This document shows, piece after piece, positions 26,710 through 34,187 of a DNA stretch of 64,000 nucleotides. This DNA comes from Belnapia moabensis DSM 16746. Lineage in GTDB: Bacteria > Pseudomonadota > Alphaproteobacteria > Acetobacterales > Acetobacteraceae. The stretch covers positions 1 to 64,000 of the forward strand of contig NZ_JQKB01000006.1 in NCBI RefSeq assembly GCF_000745835.1, read 5' to 3'. The notes below the pieces were generated by a model that did no database searches, was not told the DNA's origin, and saw only the letters and a program-made list of their open reading frames with translations. The translations under genes and the position numbers were made by a program. How positions within the stretch are numbered: the first letter of the stretch is position 1; each line of letters begins with the position of its first letter.

Positions 26710-27060
26710 CTACCAGCCGTGCAGGGCGAGGCTGTCGGCCGGTGCCTGCTCGCGCCGCTCCGCCATCCCATAGTCGCGCAGCACGGCGGCGACACGCAGC
26801 CGGTAGCCGGCGAAGATGCCCGCCCGCCCCGCCGCCTGGCTGCCGCGATGGGTCTCGTGGTTGCGCCAGCAGGCGACTGCCGCGTCATCCTCCCAGAAGG
26901 AGAGGCTCAGCAGCTTCGCCGGGTTGGTCAGGCTGCGGAAGCGCTCGACCGAGATGAAGCCCGGCACTTTCTCCAGCTCGGGCTTCAGCCGGGCGGCATG
27001 GTCCAGATACTCGTCGAAGCGGCCCTCGGCCGGTTCGACCTCGAAGATGACGGCAATCAT
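26710..27060 (-). CDS. Antibiotic biosynthesis monooxygenase (ABM)-fold protein
   Basis: A 116-residue dimeric alpha/beta barrel protein: MIAVIFEVEPAEGRFDEYLDHAARLKPELEKVPGFISVERFRSLTNPAKLLSLSFWEDDAAVACWRNHETHR is the standard ABM/YgiN-like pattern, with the conserved Trp and His of the cavity. Such proteins act as heme-degrading or quinol monooxygenases or as small-molecule binders. The ATG at 27060 begins the fold; the longer open frame upstream is antisense to the ArsR gene. It is divergent from the regulator/MFS pair with a 97-bp shared promoter region, so it may belong to the same regulon. Confidence 0.85.
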   Translation of the reverse strand: MIAVIFEVEPAEGRFDEYLDHAARLKPELEKVPGFISVERFRSLTNPAKLLSLSFWEDDAAVACWRNHETHRGSQAAGRAGIFAGYRLRVAAVLRDYGMAERREQAPADSLALHGW

Positions 27061-27157
27061 GCGGATCCTCCCGGCGCCGACCCTGCCATGCCGCGCGCCG
27101 CCTGTCCTTCGCTCCACGGCGAAGCGCCGAGTTACGATCCGCGCTAGGCTCCGCCGC

Positions 27158-27859
27158 ATGACCAGCCCCGCAGCCTTCGCCGCCACCGCCGTCCTCCTCG
27201 CCGACCCGGCGCGGGCCGCCATGCTGACGGCGCTGCTCTCGGGCGAAGCGCTGACCGCCAGCGAGTTGGCGCGCGTTGCCGGCATCGGCGCACCGGCCGC
27301 CAGCGCGCACCTCGCCCGCCTCGCCGAGGGGGGGTTGATCGCCGTCCATCCACAGGGGCGGCACCGCTACCATCGCCTCGCCTCGGAGGAGGTGGCGGCG
27401 ATGCTGGAGACGCTCGGCGGCCTCACCGAAGCCGTCGCCCCTACGCGGCGCTGGCCGCATGGCGAGGCCTTCCGCACCGCCCAGCTCTGCTACGACCACC
27501 TGGCCGGGCGCCTCGGCGTTGCCCTGCATGCGAGCCTGACCGGCCAGGGCTGGATCGCCCCCACCGGCGGCGGTTGGGTGGCGACGGAGGCGGGCGAGGC
27601 TGGCCTTGCCGCCATGGGCGTCGACCTCGAGGCGGCACGCACCGCGCGGCGCTTCGCCTGCGACTGCATGGACTGGTCGGAGCGCCGTGCCCATCTGGCC
27701 GGCGGCCTTGGGCGGGAGATTGCCGCCTGCTGCCTGCGCCGCCACTGGCTCACCCGCATCCCGGCGGAGCGGGAGGGCGACCCGCTCGCCCGCCGCCGCC
27801 TGTGCCTGACGCCGGAAGGGGCGAGGCGGCTCGGCGAGGCGCTCGGCATCGCCGCATGA
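27158..27859 (+). CDS. ArsR-type winged-helix transcriptional regulator
   Basis: The N-terminal 90 residues form an ArsR-like winged helix: LADPARAAMLTALLSGEALTASELARVAGIGAPAASAHLARLAEGGLIAVHPQGRHRYHRLASEEVAAML. The C-terminal 140 residues hold several Cys and His (LCYDHLAGRLGVALH, RRFACDCMDWSERRAHLAGGLGREIAACCLRRHWL) that could form a metal or thiol sensing site; this long version is known for ArsR/SmtB relatives beside MFS genes. Its TGA overlaps the ATG of the MFS transporter (ATGA), pointing to control of that transporter and perhaps of the divergent ABM gene. Confidence 0.85.
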   Translation: MTSPAAFAATAVLLADPARAAMLTALLSGEALTASELARVAGIGAPAASAHLARLAEGGLIAVHPQGRHRYHRLASEEVAAMLETLGGLTEAVAPTRRWPHGEAFRTAQLCYDHLAGRLGVALHASLTGQGWIAPTGGGWVATEAGEAGLAAMGVDLEAARTARRFACDCMDWSERRAHLAGGLGREIAACCLRRHWLTRIPAEREGDPLARRRLCLTPEGARRLGEALGIAA

Positions 27860-29061
27860 GCCCCGCCACGCGCCTGCTGGTGGCGCTGACGCTGATGACC
27901 AGCGCCAGCCAGTTCCACCGCGCCGCGCTCGGGGTCATCGGCCCGGAGCTGGCGCATGACCTCGGCGCCGGGCCGGGGCTGCTCGGCGCGGCGAACGGCG
28001 CCTTCTTCCTGGCGTTGCTGGTGCTGCAGATTCCCGTTGGCCTCGCCCTCGACCGCCTCGGCCCGCGCCTGACCGTCGCGGCGCTCAGCCTGCCGGCGGC
28101 GGCGGGGGCGCTGGCGCAGGGGCTGGCGCCGGATGCGGCCTTATTCCTCGCCGGGCGCTTCCTGCTCGGCCTCGGCTGCGCCGCCTCCTTCATGGCGAGC
28201 GTGGTGCTCTGCGCCCGCTGGCATGCCGGCGAGGGGCTGACGACGGCCCTCGCACGCGTCTTCGCCTTCAGCCAGATCGGCATCCTGCTGGCCGGTGCCC
28301 CCTTCGCCTGGGCGGCTTCGCTGCTGGGCTGGCGCGGGGCCTATGCGCTCTCGGCCGCGCTCACCCTCGGCCTTGCCGCGCTGTGGTGGGGTTGGGTCCG
28401 TGACGACCCGCCGGACCGTCCGGCCCCGGCGCGGCCCCACGAGACGCTGGCCGGAGCGCTCCGCGGCCAGCTCACCGTCTGGACCACGCCGGGGCTGCTG
28501 CCGGTGCTGGCGATGCACCTTGTCGGCTATGCGGCGATGGCGACGGTGCTGGCGGTCTGGGCCGGGCCCTACCTGTCCGAGGTGCATGGCCTGGCCCCCG
28601 GCCCGCGCGGCGCGGTGCTTGGGGCGATGGGGCTGGCGTTGGTGCTCGGCCTGCTCGGCGTCGGGCCGCTGGAACGCCGGCTGAACACCCGGAAATGGCT
28701 AGTGGCGGTGATGGCGGGCGGTGCGGTGCTGGTGCTGCTGGCGCTCGCCCTCTGGCCGCGGGCACCGTTGCCGGTGGCGGCGGGGCTGCTCGTGCTGCTC
28801 TGCCTGCTGAGCTGCTATCCCGTGGTGGTGGTGGCGCAGGGGCGGTCGCTCTTCCCCGACCATCTGGTCGGGCGCGGAGCGACGACGGTGAACCTGGCAC
28901 AGACGCTGGGCAGCGCCGCGCTGCCGGCGATGACCGGCTGGGCCGTGGCGGCCGCGCCGGCCGGCACGGCCTGGCCCGTGGCTTTCGCTACCCTGGCGGG
29001 CGCGCTGGCCCTGGGCCTCGCCGGCTACCTGACCGGCGCCGATTCACCGCCCCGGCGCTGA
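27856..29061 (+). CDS. Major facilitator superfamily transporter
   Basis: A 401-residue protein with about 12 hydrophobic segments. The MFS motif A after TM2 is visible as LALDRLGPRLTVAAL, and the symmetric loop after TM8 is weaker (LERRLNTRKW). Other segments include FLAGRFLLGLGCAASFMASVVLCARW and GLLPVLAMHLVGYAAMATVLAVWAGPYL. Substrate unknown. The ATG overlaps the stop of the ArsR-type gene, so it is probably the regulated efflux or uptake partner. It ends about 65 bp from the convergent rne gene, with a strong hairpin in between. Confidence 0.9.
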   Translation: MSPATRLLVALTLMTSASQFHRAALGVIGPELAHDLGAGPGLLGAANGAFFLALLVLQIPVGLALDRLGPRLTVAALSLPAAAGALAQGLAPDAALFLAGRFLLGLGCAASFMASVVLCARWHAGEGLTTALARVFAFSQIGILLAGAPFAWAASLLGWRGAYALSAALTLGLAALWWGWVRDDPPDRPAPARPHETLAGALRGQLTVWTTPGLLPVLAMHLVGYAAMATVLAVWAGPYLSEVHGLAPGPRGAVLGAMGLALVLGLLGVGPLERRLNTRKWLVAVMAGGAVLVLLALALWPRAPLPVAAGLLVLLCLLSCYPVVVVAQGRSLFPDHLVGRGATTVNLAQTLGSAALPAMTGWAVAAAPAGTAWPVAFATLAGALALGLAGYLTGADSPPRR

Positions 29062-29096
29062 ACTCTTAGGCCCTTCGGCCTTCGGCGAGAGGAGAC

Positions 29097-29119
29097 CGAG
29101 GAGGGCTTTGCCCTCCTCG
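29097..29119. terminator. Terminator-like hairpin between convergent genes
   Basis: A perfect 10-bp stem (CGAGGAGGGC / GCCCTCCTCG) with a TTT loop lies between the 3' ends of the MFS gene and rne, positioned to end transcription from both sides. There is no long T-run, so efficiency or Rho dependence is unknown. Confidence 0.6.
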
Positions 29120-29127
29120 ATCCTGGC

Positions 29128-32079
29128 TTACCGCCGCCACCACCCACGCCGCTTCGGGGCCGCCTCATCCAGCGCATCGACGCTGACCGGCTGGATGACG
29201 GGCCCTTGCACCACTTCGGACTCCGGCACCGGAGCGGGCTCGGCTGCGACGGGTTCCGGCGCCGGCTCGGGAACAGGCTCCGGGTCTGCGGCGACCGGAG
29301 CGTCGGCGACAGGGGCTTCCACGACAGGCGCCTCCACGACCGGCACTTCCATGACCGGCGCGGCTTCCGCCTCGGGCTCCGGCGGTGGAGGCGCAACCTC
29401 GACGGCTGGCTCGCTCGCGATGGGTGCCTCGGGTATCGGCTCCGGCGCCGGCGGCGGGGCGGCACGGGCCGAGCGACGGGCCGCGGCGGCGGCTTCGGCC
29501 GCAGCCTCGGCGGCCTCCATAGCGGCCATGATGTCGTCGACATGGCCGGCGAAGGGGTCGGCCGGGGTCGGGCCGGTGTAGCGCGGCTTCGGGGCCGGCT
29601 CGGTCTCCTGCGGGGCGGCCTCCTCGCCCTCGCGCGGGGCGCCGGCCCGTGGGCCACGACGGCCGCGGCGGCGGCGGCGGGGGCCATCGCGGCCGGCCTC
29701 GCCCTCGCCCTCGGCGTCAGGCTGGCCTGCCATCTCGGCAGGCTCCTCCGTGACGGCGACAGCCTCGGCGACGGCGATGGCCTCGGGGAGAGGCTCGGCG
29801 GCGGCAGGCGCCTCGGCCTGCTCCTCCTCGCCCTCTTCCTCGGTGTCGCCCTCGGCCTGGCCGTTTGCCTGGGCGCCCTCGCCCCGCTGGCCATTGCCGC
29901 GACGCCGACGGCGGCGGCGGCGGCGCTCGCCCTGGCGCTCGGCCTCGGCGCGCTCGGCCTCGCTGGCCTCGGCCGGCGTGGCGGCTTCGACGGCTTCCTC
30001 GGCCTCAGCCTCGGCTTCCTCCTCGGGCTCCGGCTCGGGTTCCGGGGCGTAGTCCATGCGGAGCGCGCTGGGCGCCTCGGGGATGCGGCCCGGCTCGGCG
30101 GCGCGCAGGCGCTCCAGCCGGAAGGCGGGCGGCATCAGCGTGTCGTCTGGCTCGAAGACGACAGACATGCCGAAGCGCGCCTCGATTGCCTGCAACCGCT
30201 CGCGCTTCCGGTTCAGCAGGTAGAAGGCGACCTGGGCGGCGACATGGACGCAGATCTCGGCGGAGCGGCGGCGTGCCGCCTCCTCCTCGATGCCGCGCAG
30301 CACCTGCAGGGCGCTGCTCTCGAGGCTGCGGACCTGGCCGCGGCCCTGGCAATGCGGGCAGGTGACGAAGGTGGTCTCGGTCAGCGAGGGCCGGAGCCGC
30401 TGGCGCGACATCTCCAGCAGGCCGAAATGGCTGATGCGCCCGACCTGGATGCGGGCGCGGTCGTGCTTCAGCGCCTCCTTGATCCGGCGCTCCACCATGG
30501 CGTCGTGCTTGGCCGACTCCATGTCGATGAAGTCGATGACGATGAGGCCGGCGAGGTCGCGCAGGCGGAGCTGCCGGGCGATCTCGTCCGCGGCTTCCAG
30601 GTTGGTGCGGAGCGCCGTGTCCTCGATGTGGCGCTCGCGGGTGGAGCGGCCGGAGTTCACGTCGATGGCGACCAGCGCCTCGGTCTGGTTGATGACCAGG
30701 TAGCCGCCGGAGCGGAGCTGGACCATCGGCGAGTGCATCGCGTCGAGCTGCGCCTCGACCTGATGGCGGGCGAAGAGGCCGCCGTCGCGGAACAGCTGAA
30801 TCTTGCGCGCATGCTGCGGCATCAGCATGCGCATGAACTCGCGCGCCTCCTGGAAGGCGTCCTCGCCATCGACCAGGATTTCCTCCACGTCGCGGGCATA
30901 GACGTCGCGGATGGAGCGCTTGATGAGGTCCGCTTCCTCGTAGATCAGCGCCGGCGCCGTGGACGCCATGGTGCGGTCGCGGATGTTGTCCCAGAGGCGC
31001 AGCAGGTATTCGCAGTCGCGGCGGATCTCGGGCTTCGGCCGCTGCGCGCCGGCGGTGCGGACGATGAGGCTCATGCCCTGCGGCAGGCCGAGCTCGTCGA
31101 TCACCTCGCGGAGCCGCTTGCGGTCGGTGACGGAGGTGATCTTGCGGGAGACGCCGCCGCCGCGGGGCGAGTTCGGCATCAGCACGGAGAAGCGGCCGGC
31201 CAGCGAGATATAGGTGGTGAGCGCCGCGCCCTTCGTGCCGCGCTCCTCCTTCACCACCTGCACCAGCATGATCTGCCGGCGGCGGATGACTTCCTGGATC
31301 TTGTAGTGGCGGAGGAAGCGGGGCGGGATGCGCCGCTCGCGGGAAACCTCCTCCGGGCCTTCGCCGCCGATGGTCTCGGGGGCGGGGCCGTCCTCGTCGT
31401 CCTCGCCGTCCTGCTCGGCCCGGTCCTCGACGGCGGTGGCCTGGTGGTCATGGCCGTTGGGGAGGGCGCCGTTGGCGGCCGGAAGCTCGGGCTGGTCGCC
31501 CTCGCCCGGGGCAGGCGCGGCCTCGAAGCGGGCTTCGGCGGCGATCTCGATGGGGCCGCCGGAAGCGGGCTCGGCGGCGGGCTCCGCCGCGGCGGGTGCC
31601 TCCGCTTCGGGGAAGGGCGGCTCCGCCGCGAGCTCGGCGGCGGGCTCCGCCTCGGTCGTGGACGCCTCGGCCTCGGGGGCGACGGCCTCGGCCGGCGGGG
31701 CTTCGGGGGCCGCTTCGGGCTCGGCGGCGGCGGCTTCCAGGGCATCGGCGAGGGCGGCTTCGCGCTCCTCCGATTCCTCCTCCTCGCGCGCCTCGGCGGC
31801 CTGCATCTCGAGCAGGCGCTGCCGGTCGGCGACGGGGATCTGGTAGTAGTCGGGGTGGATCTCGCTGAAGGCGAGGAAGCCGTGGCGGTTGCCGCCATAT
31901 TCCACAAAGGCGGCCTGGAGGCTGGGCTCCACCCGGACCACCTTGGCCAGGTAGATATTGCCCTTGAGGGGCAGGCGGCTCGCGGCCTCGAGGTCGAATT
32001 CCTCGAGCCGGTTGCCGTCCAGCACCACCACGCGGGTCTCTTCCGCGTGGGATGCGTCGATCAGCATGCGCTTTGTCAT
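29128..32079 (-). CDS. rne: Ribonuclease E
   Basis: Endoribonuclease of RNA decay and rRNA/tRNA processing. The catalytic half has the S1 start (MTKRMLIDASHAEETRVVVLDGNRLEEFD), 5'-sensor region, and the DNase I-like domain with catalytic D473 (LVAIDVNSGRST) and D516 (VIDFIDM), 43 residues apart as in E. coli (D303/D346). The Zn-link is CPHC at about 574-577. Some 170 extra residues precede the catalytic site: an Ala/Glu/Pro-rich insertion inside the S1 domain, as in other alphaproteobacteria. The last 330 residues are a disordered Arg/Glu/Pro/Ala-rich scaffold for degradosome partners. The ATG at 32079 starts the conserved domain; 14 upstream codons are discarded. Confidence 0.95.
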   Translation of the reverse strand: MTKRMLIDASHAEETRVVVLDGNRLEEFDLEAASRLPLKGNIYLAKVVRVEPSLQAAFVEYGGNRHGFLAFSEIHPDYYQIPVADRQRLLEMQAAEAREEEESEEREAALADALEAAAAEPEAAPEAPPAEAVAPEAEASTTEAEPAAELAAEPPFPEAEAPAAAEPAAEPASGGPIEIAAEARFEAAPAPGEGDQPELPAANGALPNGHDHQATAVEDRAEQDGEDDEDGPAPETIGGEGPEEVSRERRIPPRFLRHYKIQEVIRRRQIMLVQVVKEERGTKGAALTTYISLAGRFSVLMPNSPRGGGVSRKITSVTDRKRLREVIDELGLPQGMSLIVRTAGAQRPKPEIRRDCEYLLRLWDNIRDRTMASTAPALIYEEADLIKRSIRDVYARDVEEILVDGEDAFQEAREFMRMLMPQHARKIQLFRDGGLFARHQVEAQLDAMHSPMVQLRSGGYLVINQTEALVAIDVNSGRSTRERHIEDTALRTNLEAADEIARQLRLRDLAGLIVIDFIDMESAKHDAMVERRIKEALKHDRARIQVGRISHFGLLEMSRQRLRPSLTETTFVTCPHCQGRGQVRSLESSALQVLRGIEEEAARRRSAEICVHVAAQVAFYLLNRKRERLQAIEARFGMSVVFEPDDTLMPPAFRLERLRAAEPGRIPEAPSALRMDYAPEPEPEPEEEAEAEAEEAVEAATPAEASEAERAEAERQGERRRRRRRRRGNGQRGEGAQANGQAEGDTEEEGEEEQAEAPAAAEPLPEAIAVAEAVAVTEEPAEMAGQPDAEGEGEAGRDGPRRRRRGRRGPRAGAPREGEEAAPQETEPAPKPRYTGPTPADPFAGHVDDIMAAMEAAEAAAEAAAAARRSARAAPPPAPEPIPEAPIASEPAVEVAPPPPEPEAEAAPVMEVPVVEAPVVEAPVADAPVAADPEPVPEPAPEPVAAEPAPVPESEVVQGPVIQPVSVDALDEAAPKRRGWWRR

Positions 32080-32943
32080 CGAAGCGGTGGCTCCACGCCG
32101 CGCGGCACAGGGGTGCGGCACGGCGGATCAGGGTGGCGTGACCCGAAAGCGAGGGATGGCGCGACGCGGCCCGCTGTCGCGGAACGGGGGGCCGCATGCT
32201 GGCGGCCCTCCTCTCCGGTCCACCGGGCTTCGATCCTGGTGACCTGCATCCTCCCGCTGATCGCCGCCCTATGCGGCCAATCGCGGGGGCAGGGCACGCG
32301 CGTCATGCGCCCATCCATCCTCCTCCGGCGGGGGCCGGGGCCCGGGCTGCCGCCGCGCCGGGAGCGGCGCAAGGCATCGGCCCAGGGCGGCACCCCAGGG
32401 TTCGCGCCCCCGGTGCCAGACCCGCAGGGCGGGGCTGGAGCGACGTCGGCCACGCTTGCACCAGGGACGCCCCGAAGGGTTGGGATGGGGCGTCAAGGGT
32501 CCGCACGCGACACGTCCCGCATGGCGACGAAGGCGGCGTCCCGGGCAGCCCACCGACGCCATGCCCCGGGGCGAACCCAGGGGCCTGTCAGGGGACCGTG
32601 GCGGGTGACGGTCCGGCGAAGCGCGGGGGCGGCTGCCGCCCCCCATGCCGGACTGCCGCGAACCGCACCGCAGACCCTGCGGACCGCTCTGGTCCATGGC
32701 CTGTCGGCGCGGAAGCGCCGTAATCCTCCGCCGGCAGCGGGCGCCGCCGGGGCAAGGCACCATAAGGGAGGGGTTTCGCTTCCACAAGGCTGACGCGCCA
32801 GTCATCTAAACCACAGGCAGGCGCCATCGCCCGGAATTTGGTCATAACGACGCCATACAAGCAGGCAATGCCCGGCGATGCGGCTTCACCCGGTATCGGC
32901 CAGGGGCTAGATTGCCGCCGCAACGCTGGGGGGCGTGGCATAG
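32080..32943. other. Long non-coding region between rne and the amidase gene; probable structured rne leader
   Basis: 864 bp without a convincing gene between divergent rne and amiC. It contains three strong inverted repeats: 32466-32494 (GACGCCCC / GGGGCGTC, 13-nt loop), 32593-32614 (GGACCGT / ACGGTCC, 8-nt loop) and 32625-32643 (GGGGGCGG / CCGCCCCC, 3-nt loop). In other bacteria rne mRNA has a long 5' leader through which RNase E limits its own synthesis; a similar leader is inferred here. Open frames in the region lack ribosome-binding sites and recognisable protein sequence. Promoters for both genes are probably near 32800-32940, where AT content rises. Confidence 0.5.
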
Positions 32944-34092
32944 ATGACCGAAGGGGATGGCCGGTTTCGGCTAGGGCGGCGCGGGCTGATCGCCGGCGCC
33001 GCGGGACTGATTCTACCTGGAATTGCCGGGGCGGCGACGCCGCAGGCGCGGCTCAGCGCGGTGCGTGGCGAGACGCGGCTGACCTTGCCCATCGGGCCGG
33101 GCATCGCCTGGCGCGTCTCGGCCACGCTGCGCCCGGCGCGGCTGGTGATCGAACTGCCGAACCAGCGCTGGCGCGGCCCGGACCGGCTGGCCGGCGCCGG
33201 CCTCGTCACCGAGGCGCGGCGCGAGGGCAGCGGCGGTACGCAGACGCTCATCCTGGCGCTGGCCGGGCCGGTCGCGGCGCCGCAGGTGGCGGCCGCGCCG
33301 GGCCAGCTCATCATCCGGCTGCGGCCTGGGCCGGCGGAGGAATTCGCCCGGCTCGCCCATGGAAGGCCGCTCGCCACCGCAGCCCTGCCGCCGCGCGGGC
33401 CCCTGCCGCTGGTGATGCTCGATGCCGGGCATGGCGGGCGCGACCCGGGGACGATCGGCAGGCAGGGCACCCATGAGAAGCGCATCACCCTCGCCGCGGC
33501 GTTGGAACTCAAGCGCCAGTTGGAGGCCGCCGGGCGCTGCCGGGTGGCGCTGACCCGCGGGCGCGACGTCTTCATCCCGCTCGGCAGCCGGGTGGAGATG
33601 GCGCGGCGGCGGGAGGCGGCGCTCTTCCTCTCGCTGCATGCCGACAGCGCGCCGGGGGCACGCGGGGCGAGCGTCTACACCCTTTCCGAGACGGCGACGG
33701 ACAGCCTGGCGGCCGGCCTCGCCCGGCGGGAGAACCAGGCGGACCGCAATGGCGGCCTCAGCCTGCCGAGCGTCTCGCCCGAGGTGCAGCGCATCCTGCT
33801 CAGCCTGATCCGGCAGGAGACCCGCTCCGGCTCGGAGCGGATGGCGCGGCTGGTGGTGGACTCGCTGGAGGGCGAGGTGGCGCTGCTGCCGAACACGCAC
33901 CGGCGGGCGGGCTTCGTCGTGCTGAAAGCGCCCGACGTGCCGGCGGCGCTGGTGGAGATGGGCTTCCTCTCCAACCCGCAGGACGAGGCGGCGCTGAACC
34001 GCGCCGCCCACCGGGCCAAGGTCGCTTCGGCCCTGGCGGAGGCGATTCACGGCTTCCTCGGCGCGCCCGGCGCGGTGGTGGCGGCCGGCTGA
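32944..34092 (+). CDS. amiC: N-acetylmuramoyl-L-alanine amidase (AmiC-type, AMIN + Amidase_3)
   Basis: Periplasmic Zn amidase splitting the septal peptidoglycan between MurNAc and L-Ala. A twin-arginine-like signal (LGRRGLIAGAAGLILPGIAGA) directs export. Residues about 35-128 are an AMIN domain (RLVIELPNQRW, TLILALAGPV) for localisation. The amidase domain starts LPLVMLDAGHGGRDPGTIGRQGTHEKRITL with ligands H163 and E178, then SLHADSAPGARGASVYTLS (third His) and LVEMGFLSNPQDE with the catalytic Glu. 382 aa. It lies between rne and mrcA, an arrangement common in alphaproteobacteria. Confidence 0.94.
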   Translation: MTEGDGRFRLGRRGLIAGAAGLILPGIAGAATPQARLSAVRGETRLTLPIGPGIAWRVSATLRPARLVIELPNQRWRGPDRLAGAGLVTEARREGSGGTQTLILALAGPVAAPQVAAAPGQLIIRLRPGPAEEFARLAHGRPLATAALPPRGPLPLVMLDAGHGGRDPGTIGRQGTHEKRITLAAALELKRQLEAAGRCRVALTRGRDVFIPLGSRVEMARRREAALFLSLHADSAPGARGASVYTLSETATDSLAAGLARRENQADRNGGLSLPSVSPEVQRILLSLIRQETRSGSERMARLVVDSLEGEVALLPNTHRRAGFVVLKAPDVPAALVEMGFLSNPQDEAALNRAAHRAKVASALAEAIHGFLGAPGAVVAAG

Positions 34093-34187
34093 GGCAGCCC
34101 GCACTTCTGCGTGGTGCCGGCGGGCCACGCGCCTATATCTCGGCTGGTTGCGTGGCCGCCCGCCCCGCGACGCTGTATGGGACCGCC

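Noticed and set aside
32196-32723. Open frames in the rne upstream region
   Set aside because: No ribosome-binding site, irregular third-position composition, Pro/Arg/Gly-rich noise, and they cover strong RNA stems.
29206-32793. A 1195-codon open frame on the plus strand opposite rne
   Set aside because: It is the mirror of a very GC-rich gene with periodic Ala/Glu/Arg codons; the sequence is low-complexity and resembles no protein, while the minus strand encodes clear RNase E.
34152-34187. Upstream GTG start for PBP1A
   Set aside because: The 12 extra residues are not family-like; the ATG at 34188 has better upstream sequence.
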